A stretch of 64,000 nucleotides of DNA, taken from Azospirillum melinis (GTDB lineage Bacteria; Pseudomonadota; Alphaproteobacteria; Azospirillales; Azospirillaceae). Positions within the stretch are counted from its first letter, which is position 1, and every line of letters starts with the position of its first letter. The stretch is from NCBI RefSeq assembly GCF_013340935.1, contig NZ_WHOS01000001.1:124001-188000 (forward strand). The letters run 5' to 3'. A program made the translations under genes and the position numbers. Positions 7,496 to 16,349 of this stretch are shown in pieces. Under the pieces are notes generated by a model. It did not search any database, was not told the origin of the DNA, and saw only the letters and a program-made list of their open reading frames with translations.

Positions 7496-9211
7496 ATGAA
7501 CTCGCCAGATCACCTGCAAGGCACCGTGCCGGCCGGCATCGGGATGTTGTCGGTTACGGGATTGTGCAAGCTGTACGGCGGCAATGCCGCCCGCGCCTTG
7601 ACCATGCTGCATGCCGCGAGGGAGCACGCCGACATCCGGCGGGAAACCGGTACGGCGGTGGCGGTCGCCGATGTTTCGTTCGGTCTTGCGGCCGGCGAAA
7701 TTCTTGCGATTCTCGGGCGGTCCAATTCGGGCAAATCCACCCTGATCCGCATGGTGAACCGTCTGATCGAACCGACCGCGGGCATCGTGTGCCTGAACGG
7801 GCGCGACATGGCGGCGATGAAGCCGGCCGAACTGGTGGCCGCCCGCCGCGACGCCATGGCGATGACCTTCGGCGCTGTCGCGCTGATGCCCAACCGCACT
7901 GTCCTGGAAAATCTGGCGTTCGGGCTGGAGATCGCCGGCTTGCGCCGGCGTGAGCGTCAGGACCGCGCCCTGGCCGTGCTGACGCGCATGGGGCTGGCCC
8001 ATCTGGCCGACCGGCGTCCGCCTGAAATTCCGTCCGAGGCGCGGCTGCGGATCGGGCTGGCGCGGTCCCTGATCGGCGATCCACCGTTGCTGCTGATGGA
8101 TGCTCCCTTCGCCGGGGTCGATCCCGTCCTTCGGCTGGAGCTTGAAGCGGAACTCCTCGACTGGCAGCGGGCGCATCGGGCGGCCGTGCTGTTCACCACG
8201 CAGGACCCGGACGAGGCGATGCGGATCGCGGACCGGATCGCCTTCATGGAGAACGGACGGATCACACAGGTCGGCACCCTGGATGAGATTCTGGAAACCC
8301 CCGTGAACGACCATGTTCGGTCCGCCTTCCAGGATATCGCGGCACGGCGGCGCGAGCGCCAGCGTTCCATCCAGTTGGAGGCGCTGATTTCACATTTCGA
8401 ACGGACGGCGATGGAGGGGCTGGACACGGTGGATTCGTCGGCGGGAGCGCTCGACGGCACCGCAAGACAGCTGACCGGCATCATCGACCGCACCAACGAG
8501 CAGGCCGGCGAGACCGTGGTGGCGGCGGAGCAGATCGCAAGCAACGTCCAGTCCGTTGCTGCTTTGGCCGATGAGACCTTCCGGTCGTTGGGGGAAATCC
8601 GCCTCCGCATCGACGATTCCACCCGCATCGCCCTGTCGGCGGTCGAGGAGGCCCGCAAGGCCGACCAGTCGGTGCACAGCCTGCGGCAGTCGGCTGACGG
8701 CATCGGCAACGTCGTGCGCATCATCGACGAGATCACCGGACAGACCAATCTCCTGGCGCTGAATGCGACCATCGAAGCCGCCCGCGCCGGCGAGGCCGGC
8801 AAGGGCTTCGCCGTGGTGGCGCAGGAGGTGCGCCAGCTGGCCAGCCAGACGGCCAAGGCGACGCAGGATGTCTCGCTCCGCATCCAGGCGATGCAGGACG
8901 CGACCGGCAACGCCGCCCAGGCCTTGCAGAGCATCACCGCCGTGATCGAGGAGATCAGCACGATCTCGCTGGCCATCGCCAAGTCGATGGAGGCGCAGGC
9001 CGCCGCCTCGGCCACCATCCATGCCAGCATCGACCAGGCGGCATCCGGGGCGGGCGTGGTCGCGCGCAACGCCCGGCATGTCACCGGCGGCGCCCGCGAC
9101 ACCGAGAGCGCCACACGCCACGTCCTGTCCGCCGCTGCCGACCTCGCCGGTCAGACCGTACGGCTGCGCGGCAGCATCGAACAGTTGCTGGACGGCATCC
9201 GCACCGGATGA
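7496..9211 (+). CDS. Fusion of a degenerate ProV-like ABC ATPase domain with a chemoreceptor (MCP) signalling domain
   Basis: 571 residues, with no membrane segment or HAMP domain. Residues 1-280 align end to end with betaine transporter ATPases of the ProV type. Walker A is kept in altered form (GRSNSGKST, 74-82, Lys80). The Q-loop Gln is Gly126, the LSGGM signature is IPSEA (178-182), the Walker B Glu is Ala203 after Asp202, and the H-loop His is Gln236. ATP may bind but hydrolysis should be lost. Residues about 300-565 form an MCP helical hairpin whose tip (about 407-449) has the canonical [17 protein letters not shown] sequence for CheA/CheW. It starts behind CGGGAG, downstream of the binding protein, and a Fae homologue follows. 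A soluble chemoreceptor docking on a betaine permease is the simplest idea. Confidence 0.9.
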   Translation: MNSPDHLQGTVPAGIGMLSVTGLCKLYGGNAARALTMLHAAREHADIRRETGTAVAVADVSFGLAAGEILAILGRSNSGKSTLIRMVNRLIEPTAGIVCLNGRDMAAMKPAELVAARRDAMAMTFGAVALMPNRTVLENLAFGLEIAGLRRRERQDRALAVLTRMGLAHLADRRPPEIPSEARLRIGLARSLIGDPPLLLMDAPFAGVDPVLRLELEAELLDWQRAHRAAVLFTTQDPDEAMRIADRIAFMENGRITQVGTLDEILETPVNDHVRSAFQDIAARRRERQRSIQLEALISHFERTAMEGLDTVDSSAGALDGTARQLTGIIDRTNEQAGETVVAAEQIASNVQSVAALADETFRSLGEIRLRIDDSTRIALSAVEEARKADQSVHSLRQSADGIGNVVRIIDEITGQTNLLALNATIEAARAGEAGKGFAVVAQEVRQLASQTAKATQDVSLRIQAMQDATGNAAQALQSITAVIEEISTISLAIAKSMEAQAAASATIHASIDQAASGAGVVARNARHVTGGARDTESATRHVLSAAADLAGQTVRLRGSIEQLLDGIRTG

Positions 9212-9249
9212 CCGGCCCCACCACCCTTTCTCAAGAGAGCAGAAATCCC

Positions 9250-9783
9250 ATGAGCAATCCGCTGTTCCGTGTCGGCGAGGCCACCGTTTTCGCCAAGGAA
9301 GGCCAGTTCACCGACGCCATGCCGGAAATCGTGATCGGCACGGTCGACGGTCCGGCCGGCCATGCATTCGCCACCATGATGGGGCAGACCGCCGGCCACA
9401 CCCGCATGTTCGCGGTGCGGGATTGCAACCAGATGGTTCGCCCGGCCACCATGATGGTGTCCAAGGTGACAATGAAGTCCAGCGCCTATGTCGACCTGTT
9501 CGGCGGCGTCGTCCAGGCCGCCACCGCCGATGCGGTGCTGGACTGCGTCATCGACGGCCTTCTGCCGCGCGACGGGATCAACGACCTGTGCATTCTGGTG
9601 ATGGTGTGGATCGATCCCCGCTGTGCCACCGATGCGAATCTCGACCGTGCCGATCTCTATCGCACCAATTACGAGGCGACCAAGATCGCCATCGGCCGGG
9701 CGATGCGCAACGAACCCACCATCGACGAGCTGATCGAGAACCGGCACAAGGTTCGCCACTTCATGCTGGATGCGCAGGAGTGA
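9250..9783 (+). CDS. Formaldehyde-activating-enzyme (Fae) family protein
   Basis: 177 residues, the usual Fae length. Family stretches include FRVGEA (6-11), RPATMMVSKVT and NYEATKIAIGRA. Fae condenses formaldehyde with tetrahydromethanopterin. Compared from memory with the Methylobacterium enzyme, the catalytic His17 position appears to be Met24 here, with a three-residue insertion before it, so activity is doubtful and a formaldehyde-binding or sensing role is possible. The start at 9250 matches the family N-terminus; an in-frame ATG at 9208 overlaps the previous stop. Betaine and dimethylglycine demethylation release formaldehyde, which links it to the locus. Confidence 0.8.
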   Translation: MSNPLFRVGEATVFAKEGQFTDAMPEIVIGTVDGPAGHAFATMMGQTAGHTRMFAVRDCNQMVRPATMMVSKVTMKSSAYVDLFGGVVQAATADAVLDCVIDGLLPRDGINDLCILVMVWIDPRCATDANLDRADLYRTNYEATKIAIGRAMRNEPTIDELIENRHKVRHFMLDAQE

Positions 9784-9790
9784 GCGTCAG

Positions 9791-9824
9791 CCCAAGGGCG
9801 GCAGCCATGCGCCGGCTCTTTGGG
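9791..9824. terminator. Possible bidirectional hairpin between convergent genes
   Basis: CCCAA at 9791 pairs with TTGGG ending at 9824, with inner CGGC/GCCG pairing. It lies between the convergent Fae-like and binding-protein genes. No T-run follows on either strand, so termination is only suggested. Confidence 0.35.
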
Positions 9825-9837
9825 ATCGGGTCTTCGA

Positions 9838-10584
9838 CTACCGGTCCCAATTGCTGATGATGGCGTCGATGGTGCCGTCCTTCTTGAGTTTTTCATAGGC
9901 TGCACGCAACCGTTCGGCCTTATCCGCCCGAGCCTTCGGCACCGAGATGTAGCGCGGCACCATTGCCAGAGGCTTGGGCAGGATTTTGACCGACGCGGTA
10001 CGGCCTTCGCTGTCGGCCAGATATTTCAGCACCTGCAAATCGCCGGCGATGGCATCGACACGGCCGAGAAGCAGGCGCCGGAACGAGACGACGCTGCTGC
10101 TGCTGGGGATCCTCTCGAAGAGATGCGACTTGTCGAACTCGGGTGTGTATTCGAAGCCTTCGACGACGCCGACCCGCAGCCCCCGCAAATCCTCGATGGT
10201 CGAGTAGCCGATGTCCGAATTGCTGCGGACCATCAGAACGGTTGCGCCGACCCGGTAAGGTCCGATCAGATGGCCGCGATCCAGACGGCGGGGCGAGGTG
10301 AAGAACTGGAAAGCGACATCCACCTCGTTCTCGTCGTGGGCGCGCACCACCTCCGGCCAGGTCATCGGGCGGTGAACCGGATACACGCCGATTTCCTTCA
10401 GCATCGCTTCGACGATCTCGGTGTCCATTCCCGTTCGCTTGCCCCGCAACGTAAAATTATAGGGCGGGAAGAAATCCTCGGAAGCGACGAGCCAGTTCTC
10501 GGCGCGGGCCGGGGCCGCGGTGAAAATCAGCGCGGCAGTCAGCAGCGTCGCGATGCATCCCATGACAGTGCCCAGCACCCTCAT
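9838..10584 (-). CDS. Orphan family-3 periplasmic binding protein (amino-acid type)
   Basis: 248 residues from the ATG at 10584, with a signal peptide ending near APARA-EN. The mature protein is a PBPb/SBP_bac_3 fold: DFFPPYNF near the start, GMDTEIVEAM, then LRGLRVGVVEGFEYTPEF in the second lobe. Such proteins bind amino acids or small polar ligands. No permease or ATPase accompanies it, so it may serve a distant transporter or a sensor. Starting at the ATG at 10650 would add 22 residues before the signal peptide and is less likely. Confidence 0.75.
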   Translation of the reverse strand: MRVLGTVMGCIATLLTAALIFTAAPARAENWLVASEDFFPPYNFTLRGKRTGMDTEIVEAMLKEIGVYPVHRPMTWPEVVRAHDENEVDVAFQFFTSPRRLDRGHLIGPYRVGATVLMVRSNSDIGYSTIEDLRGLRVGVVEGFEYTPEFDKSHLFERIPSSSSVVSFRRLLLGRVDAIAGDLQVLKYLADSEGRTASVKILPKPLAMVPRYISVPKARADKAERLRAAYEKLKKDGTIDAIISNWDR

Positions 10585-10783
10585 GATCGGCGCCGTCCGC
10601 TTCGCTGGATGAAGAATACTGGAAACAGGAACCATCGATCTCGCCAACATGCCGGAGTTTTGGGAGCTGCACGCTTCATGGGTGAAGCAGCATCTCCGTC
10701 TCCGGCGAGTGGTACATCGACAGCTTCGGGTTGGGGAAGGGATCTTATCGACGGTCGTGCCGCCCCCCGTCGCCCCGGGGCCT

Positions 10784-12058
10784 TCAAAGCCTCGACGGTT
10801 CTGCGTCGGGTGCTTCCTCCCCGATGTCGTTTCCGGACTTTTCCATGCCCGGCGTCACGCCGTCCAAAGGCCCCGGGATCGGTGCCTGGGGAAGGAAGGG
10901 GAGGCGCTGCTCCAATGGCACAGGGGGGCGGACCGTCATCCGCCAGAGCGCGAACGCCAGCGCAATCCCGGCGACCAGGGCCGTGAACAGGAACAACCCA
11001 TCCTGCTCGAACACCGCCATCACCAGCGAGGCCAGGAAGGGGCCGGCGATGGCGCCCATCGAGAAGCCCAGCACCATGCCGCCGCTGGCCGGCACCATTT
11101 CGGCCGGCGTCAGGAAGTCGTTGGTGTGTGAGACACAGATCGGATAGATCGCGAAGATGATCCCGCCGAACAGGGAGATGCCGGCCAGCAGCGGGCCGAA
11201 CCCGCCCTGCGGCAGCATCGTCATGCCGATGCTGATGACGGCCAGGGCTGCGAACAGGCCGACCACGACCAGCCGCCGGTCGATAAGGTCCGAAAGCTTG
11301 CCGAAGGGCCATTGAAGGAGCATGCCGCCGATGATGGCGGCGCTGATGAAGGTCGCGGATTGGCCCAGATCGTAGCCGAGATGCCGAACATAGACCGGAC
11401 CCAGCCCATAGAAGGCGCCGACGACCAGCCCGCTGATCACCGTGCCGGCAAATCCCAGCGGACTGGCGCGGTAGAGATGGCCGATCCTGATGGACTCCAG
11501 CTTCTGCAACAGGGGCGGGGCCGTGCGGCTCAGCGCGACCGGGACGAGGGCGAGCGAGACCAGGATCGACACGATGACGAACTGCTTGAAGCCGTGCGGA
11601 TCGTCGATGACCATCAGATACTGGCCGACCCCTTGCGCGCCATAGAGCGCGATCATATAGAGGGCCAGGATTTGCCCGCGCGTGGCCGAGGTGGCGCTCT
11701 GGTTCAGCCAGCTTTCGATGCAGACGAACAGGCCGGCCATGCAGCAGCCCTCCACGAGGCGAAGGGCGATCCAGGCCGCGGGATCGGACCCCAGCGTGTG
11801 GCCCAGCGTCGCTGCGACCAGAACCGTGGCGGAGGCGCTGAAGGCGCGGATGTGGCCGACCTGCCCGACCAGCCGGAACGCCTGCGTCGAGCCGACCGTC
11901 ACCCCCAGATAATAGGCGGCGGTCAGGGCGCCGAGCAGGATGGGCGATGCGCCGGCGGCATCCAGCCGAACGCTGACGATGGTCGTCAGCGCTCCCGTAC
12001 CCCCCATCATCAGGAACACCGCGAGAAGCAGCGGGACGATCGGTTGGATGAGTGACAT
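10784..12058 (-). CDS. YcaD-type major facilitator superfamily transporter
   Basis: 424 residues with about 12 hydrophobic segments, beginning MSLIQPIVPLLLAVFLMMGG. The second half carries GKLSDLIDRR, the MFS loop motif. The closest remembered family is YcaD-like MFS permeases, whose substrates are poorly known. A hydrophilic, Pro/Glu-rich tail of about 40 residues ends the protein. It lies downstream of purU on the same strand, after a gap holding a small gene, so it may belong to the C1/betaine unit. Substrate is unknown. Confidence 0.75.
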   Translation of the reverse strand: MSLIQPIVPLLLAVFLMMGGTGALTTIVSVRLDAAGASPILLGALTAAYYLGVTVGSTQAFRLVGQVGHIRAFSASATVLVAATLGHTLGSDPAAWIALRLVEGCCMAGLFVCIESWLNQSATSATRGQILALYMIALYGAQGVGQYLMVIDDPHGFKQFVIVSILVSLALVPVALSRTAPPLLQKLESIRIGHLYRASPLGFAGTVISGLVVGAFYGLGPVYVRHLGYDLGQSATFISAAIIGGMLLQWPFGKLSDLIDRRLVVVGLFAALAVISIGMTMLPQGGFGPLLAGISLFGGIIFAIYPICVSHTNDFLTPAEMVPASGGMVLGFSMGAIAGPFLASLVMAVFEQDGLFLFTALVAGIALAFALWRMTVRPPVPLEQRLPFLPQAPIPGPLDGVTPGMEKSGNDIGEEAPDAEPSRL

Positions 12059-12133
12059 CGCTTGATCCGCCGGAGGGGGAGAAATGCCCGCATGTCGGAG
12101 CCTGACAGTCCCGACAAGGCGGGAACAGCGGCC

Positions 12134-12310
12134 TTATAGCCGGGTGTCGCCGTTGTGGACACTGGCAAGAAAAGCTTCGACGGTGGCGAGTGCCATACGT
12201 TCATCCTCGATCACGACATGCCGGCGCAACTCCTGCACCGCGGCGGCGACGCCGCCCGATGCGAAAGCGCGGCGGATCGCCTGGGTGGCGTTTTCGTCGA
12301 TGAGTTGCAA
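12134..12310 (-). CDS. Small 58-residue conserved-looking protein, TTG start
   Basis: Not recognised. A TTG at 12310 is preceded nine bases upstream by a perfect AAGGAGG (12320-12326, minus strand), just after the purU stop. The product begins with LIDENATQAIRRAF (after the initiator and Gln) and ends near SVHNGDTRL. It is predicted all-helical, with no leader or cysteines. The strong ribosome-binding site and the position between purU and the MFS gene argue that it is translated. Confidence 0.55.
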   Translation of the reverse strand: MQLIDENATQAIRRAFASGGVAAAVQELRRHVVIEDERMALATVEAFLASVHNGDTRL

Positions 12311-12330
12311 GATCGCTAGCCTCCTTCGTA

Positions 12331-13194
12331 TTACCGCAGGACGATTGCGCGATGGTCGTGGAGCATGACGCGCGCTTCGATGTGCAGACGGATGGCGCGG
12401 GCCAGGACGACGCTTTCGACATCGCGGCCGATTGCGACCAGATCGTCGGGCGACATCGAGTGATCGACGCGCGCCACCTCCTGTTCGATGATCGGTCCTT
12501 CGTCGAGGTCGTCGGTGACGTAGTGCGCCGTGGCGCCGATCAGCTTCACGCCGCGCTTGTAGGCTTGGTGATAGGGCTTGGCCCCCTTGAAGCTGGGCAG
12601 GAAGCTGTGGTGGATGTTGATGACCCGCCCGGCCATCCGCGTGCAGAGCTCCTGCGAGAGAACCTGCATGTAGCGGGCGAGCACGACGAGTTCCACGTCG
12701 TTCGTTTCCACGATCTCCATCAGGCGGAGTTCCTGCTCCCGCTTGTTGCCGGGAGAAACCGGGAGATGGTGGTAGGGGATGCCGTGCGATTCGACCTGGG
12801 ACCGGAAGGCGTCGTGGTTGGAGACGACGCCGACGATGTCGATCGGCAGCGCCCCGATGCTGTGGCGGTACAGAAGATCGTTCAGGCAATGGCCGAACTT
12901 CGACACCATGATCAGGATCTTCGGCCGTCGCCGGGCATCCCGCAGCGTCAGGGTCATCCCGAAGCGCCCGACGATGGGTTGCAGGTCTTCGATGAGGGCG
13001 GCTTCACTGTGGATCGATTCCGGAGCGTCGAAGGCCATCCGCAGGAAGAAATGCTCGCCGTCGTGATCGACGAATTGCGCGCTTTCGATGATGTCGCAGT
13101 CACGGTCGGACAGATAGGTGGAGATGGCGGAGATGATCCCCGGCCGGCTCAGGCAACTGACGTTCATATAGAAGAGGTTGTGATTGGGACGCAT
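12331..13194 (-). CDS. purU: Formyltetrahydrofolate deformylase PurU
   Basis: 287 residues. An N-terminal ACT domain (about 8-85, VSCLSRPGIISAIS) precedes a formyltransferase-type domain with HHSFLPSFKGAKPYHQAY and the catalytic ATAHYVTDDLDEGPI segment. It hydrolyses 10-formyl-THF to formate and THF. Within a betaine/sarcosine locus it would release C1 units loaded on folate by sarcosine oxidase and glycine metabolism. purU homologues are commonly found beside soxBDAG. Confidence 0.95.
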   Translation of the reverse strand: MRPNHNLFYMNVSCLSRPGIISAISTYLSDRDCDIIESAQFVDHDGEHFFLRMAFDAPESIHSEAALIEDLQPIVGRFGMTLTLRDARRRPKILIMVSKFGHCLNDLLYRHSIGALPIDIVGVVSNHDAFRSQVESHGIPYHHLPVSPGNKREQELRLMEIVETNDVELVVLARYMQVLSQELCTRMAGRVINIHHSFLPSFKGAKPYHQAYKRGVKLIGATAHYVTDDLDEGPIIEQEVARVDHSMSPDDLVAIGRDVESVVLARAIRLHIEARVMLHDHRAIVLR

Positions 13195-13235
13195 CGCAGA
13201 TCTCTCGCCTAAGGATTTGGCCGGGGGAGGACTGG

Positions 13236-13766
13236 TCAGGCGATGTCGACGATGATCGGCTCATAGCCGAGCCGGCCCAGGAAGGCCGACAGGTCGTCAG
13301 GATGCATCGACAGCGTCGCGCGGTTCGTCATCGGGTGGAAATTGACGGTGTCGCCGGCCAGGACGCGGCGTTCCAGCACCAGACGGACGCGATGTTCCTT
13401 GTCCGCCACCAATGCCAGCGGGCTGACCCCGCCCGGTTCGATGGACAGGACCTGCTCCAGAGTGACCGGCGAGGCGAAGGACAGCTTGGCCGAGCCGATG
13501 ACCGGCGCCAGCTCCTTCATGTTCACCGACTGGTCATGCGGCAGCACCACCAGCCACAGCACGCCCTTGGCATCCTTCAGAAGCAGGTTCTTGGTGTGCA
13601 CGCCGGGAACGCTGCGCCAATGCTCCTCCGCATCGGCGACGGTGCGCACCGGCGGATGGGCGTGCAGGCGCATCGGCGCCGACGCCAGGGCGAGTTCCCG
13701 GCACAGCTCTTCGGGAATGCCGGCCTCACGCCAGTGCATCTGCAGGGTGTCGTTGTCGTCGAGCAT
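13236..13766 (-). CDS. YbaK/PrdX-type prolyl-tRNA editing domain protein
   Basis: 176 residues from the ATG at 13766, which has AAGGA eight bases upstream; an ATG at 13775 overlaps that site. The fold is a free-standing YbaK/ProX editing domain (HTKNLLLKDAKG, LPHDQSVNMKEL, LALVADKEHRVRLVL, HPMTNRATLSM). Family members deacylate mischarged Ala-tRNA(Pro) or similar in trans. It lies just upstream of purU on the same strand, but a functional link to betaine use is not obvious. Confidence 0.8.
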   Translation of the reverse strand: MLDDNDTLQMHWREAGIPEELCRELALASAPMRLHAHPPVRTVADAEEHWRSVPGVHTKNLLLKDAKGVLWLVVLPHDQSVNMKELAPVIGSAKLSFASPVTLEQVLSIEPGGVSPLALVADKEHRVRLVLERRVLAGDTVNFHPMTNRATLSMHPDDLSAFLGRLGYEPIIVDIA

Positions 13767-13957
13767 GGTCGCCATCCTTGTTGAGTCCGGCAGGCCGCGG
13801 AAGGCGGAATGCCGCAGTGCGGGTCGAGGGCACCGTGGATGGTTGCGCGCCCGACCGTTCCGTTGGACGCAGCATGGCGAAAGGATCCACCCGCCGATTG
13901 TACGGGTGCGTCACCGGCGTTGAACGGAGCGGCCGTGGCAAAGTCCCTGCCGGAGTC

Positions 13958-14971
13958 TCAGCCCTTGCGGAAGACGGACGGCGTCATGCCGCGCCGTTCC
14001 TTGAAGGCGCGGACGAAGTGCGAGGAATCGCAGAAACCGACGGCGGCGGCGACCTCCGTCACCGACTGCTCGGTGTTGCGCAGCAGGAATTCGGCATGCT
14101 CCAGCCGCATGATCCGGTAGGCCTCGGTCGGCGTCATGCCCAGTGCGTTCTGGAAATGCCGCTCCATCTGGCGCCGGGCCGCCCCCAGCCGGCGGGCCAT
14201 CTCCGCCACCGACAATGGCACGTCGATGTTCTGCTGCATCAGCAGCAGCGCCTTCCGCACCACCTCGTCATTGGTGGAGAAGTCGAGCGGGATGCCCGGC
14301 TGCGGCTTCTCCCCGCGCAGGGCGTCGTCGATGATCATGATGTGCAGGCTTTTGCGCGCCTGGGCCCGCCCGACATGCTTTTCCACGAGATGGGCCGCGA
14401 GATGGGCCGAGCTGGTGCCGCCCGAACAGGTCAGCCGGTCGCGGTCGACGATGAAGATCTGATCCGACACCGGCGTGATGCCGTCGAACTGTTCCAGGAA
14501 GTCGGCATGGTGGAACCAGCTGATGCAGCAGCGGTAGCCGTCCATCAGCCCGGCCCGCTGCAAAATGAAGGCGCCGGTGCAGACGCCGACCAGCGGGATT
14601 CCCGCTGCCGCCGCCTGACGGAGATAGCGGATGTAGTCGGGGCTGAGGTTGGAGATTTCGTCGATCAGTCCGCCGATCACGACGATGTAGTCGAACTTTG
14701 CCGGGTCGCCTAACCGCTCGGTCGGTTGCATCAGCATGCCGCAGCTCGACGCCACCGGCCGCATCTGGTCCGAGAGCACTGCCCACTCGCACAGGATCGG
14801 CCGGCTGCGGTCGCCCTCGTCGGCGGCGAGCCGCAGCACGTCGACGAAATTGGCGAAGGCACACAGCGTGAAGCGGTGGGCGAGGACGAAGCCGACGGAC
14901 AGGCGCGGTGCGGCGGGGCGATCCTGAAACCGGCCCGGCTTGGTGGCGTTTGTCCTGGCAATGACTGTCAT
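13958..14971 (-). CDS. Second GbdR/SouR-type AraC regulator, divergent from soxBDAG
   Basis: 337 residues. A DJ-1/PfpI-like sensor domain (about 22-205, GVCTG with Cys131) precedes an AraC helix-turn-helix domain (about 230-335, ending RAFKERRGMTPSVFRKG). It is close in plan to the regulator at 1963-3117 but lacks that protein's long tail. It diverges from the sox operon across 114 bases, which makes it the likely sarcosine-responsive activator (SouR-like) of sox. The regulatory target is inferred from position. Confidence 0.8.
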   Translation of the reverse strand: MTVIARTNATKPGRFQDRPAAPRLSVGFVLAHRFTLCAFANFVDVLRLAADEGDRSRPILCEWAVLSDQMRPVASSCGMLMQPTERLGDPAKFDYIVVIGGLIDEISNLSPDYIRYLRQAAAAGIPLVGVCTGAFILQRAGLMDGYRCCISWFHHADFLEQFDGITPVSDQIFIVDRDRLTCSGGTSSAHLAAHLVEKHVGRAQARKSLHIMIIDDALRGEKPQPGIPLDFSTNDEVVRKALLLMQQNIDVPLSVAEMARRLGAARRQMERHFQNALGMTPTEAYRIMRLEHAEFLLRNTEQSVTEVAAAVGFCDSSHFVRAFKERRGMTPSVFRKG

Positions 14972-15085
14972 GTGACCTCCGGCGGACGCACCGTCGCACA
15001 GGTGACATTAAACTGACGCATCCATTCTGTCCAACGAAGGGTCGCCTCCCGATACTGTCAGCACATTGAACTTCGCGGTGCTGCC
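14972..15085. promoter_or_regulatory. Divergent promoter region for the AraC regulator and soxBDAG
   Basis: 114 bases. CGTCGCACA near 14992 matches the TGTCGCAAA motif of the other betaine promoters at seven of nine positions. A TGTCC-AACGAAGGGTCGCC stretch follows near 15029. No confident -35/-10 pair is visible. Confidence 0.4.
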
Positions 15086-16339
15086 ATGACCCGCTTCTCA
15101 TTTTCCTCGCTGTTGACCAACGCGCTGACCGGCAACAAGAACTGGCAGCCCCAATGGCCCGATGCGGAACCGAAATCCGAATATGACGTCGTGATCGTCG
15201 GCGCGGGCGGGCACGGTCTGGGTGCGGCCTATTATCTCGCCAAGGAACACGGCATCACCAACGTCGCGGTGGTGGAGAAGGGGTGGCTCGGCGGCGGCAA
15301 CACCGGCCGAAACACCACCATCATCCGCTCCAACTACCTGTACGACGAAAGTGCCCGGCTCTACGAGCATGCGGTGAAGCTGTGGGAAGGGCTGAGCCAG
15401 GAACTGAATTATAACGTCATGTTCTCGCAGCGCGGCGTGATGATGCTGGCGCACACGGTGCATGACATCCAGAGCTTCAAGCGCCACATCCACTCCAACC
15501 GCCTGAATGGCATCGACAACGAGTGGCTGACGCCTGAGCAGGCCAAGGAATACTGCCCGCCGCTGAACATCGCCGCTAACGCGCGTTATCCGGTGATGGG
15601 GGCCGCGTTGCAGCGGCGCGGCGGCACCGCCCGCCACGATGCGGTTGCCTGGGGCTATGCGCGGGCCGCCTCGGCGCGCGGGGTCGACATCATCCAGAAC
15701 TGCCCGGTGACCGCCATCCGCCGCGATGCCTCCGGCCGCGTCACCGGCGTCGAGACGGCCCGCGGCTTCATCAAGGCCAAGAAGGTCGCGGTGTCGGCCG
15801 CAGGCAACACCTCGGTGGTGATGGACACCGCCGGCGTCCGGCTGCCGCTGGAAAGCTATCCGTTGCAGGCGCTGGTGTCGGAGCCGATCAAGCCGGCCTT
15901 CCCTTGCGTGGTGATGTCCAACACGGTGCATGCCTACATCAGCCAGTCAGACAAGGGCGAACTGGTCATCGGATCCGGCACCGATCAGTACACCTCCTAC
16001 AGCCAGCGCGGCGGTCTGCCGCTGATCGAGCACACCGTCGCGGCGATCTGCGAGGTGTTCCCGATCTTCAACCGCATGCGCATGCTGCGCAAATGGGGCG
16101 GCATCGTCGACGTCACGCCCGACCGCTCGCCGATCATCGGCAAGACGCCGGTGCCGGGGCTCTACGTCAATTGCGGCTGGGGCACCGGCGGCTTCAAGGC
16201 GACGCCGGGCTCCGCCAACGTCTTCGCCCACACCATCGCCCGCGACGAGCCGCACCCGATCAACGCGCCCTTCACGCTGGAGCGCTTCAAGACCGGGCGG
16301 CTGATCGACGAGGCTGCCGCCGCCGCCGTCGCGCATTGA
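15086..16339 (+). CDS. soxB: Heterotetrameric sarcosine oxidase beta subunit
   Basis: 417 residues. An N-terminal FAD-binding motif ([18 protein letters not shown], from about 36) starts a DAO-fold flavoprotein. RHD at 183-185 carries the histidine (His184) expected to bind FMN covalently. The complex oxidises sarcosine to glycine, giving H2O2 and 5,10-methylene-THF or formaldehyde. It is the first gene of a tight soxB-D-A-G operon; soxD begins ten bases after its stop. Its start has a weak ribosome-binding site. Confidence 0.95.
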   Translation: MTRFSFSSLLTNALTGNKNWQPQWPDAEPKSEYDVVIVGAGGHGLGAAYYLAKEHGITNVAVVEKGWLGGGNTGRNTTIIRSNYLYDESARLYEHAVKLWEGLSQELNYNVMFSQRGVMMLAHTVHDIQSFKRHIHSNRLNGIDNEWLTPEQAKEYCPPLNIAANARYPVMGAALQRRGGTARHDAVAWGYARAASARGVDIIQNCPVTAIRRDASGRVTGVETARGFIKAKKVAVSAAGNTSVVMDTAGVRLPLESYPLQALVSEPIKPAFPCVVMSNTVHAYISQSDKGELVIGSGTDQYTSYSQRGGLPLIEHTVAAICEVFPIFNRMRMLRKWGGIVDVTPDRSPIIGKTPVPGLYVNCGWGTGGFKATPGSANVFAHTIARDEPHPINAPFTLERFKTGRLIDEAAAAAVAH

Positions 16340-16349
16340 GGAGACGATC

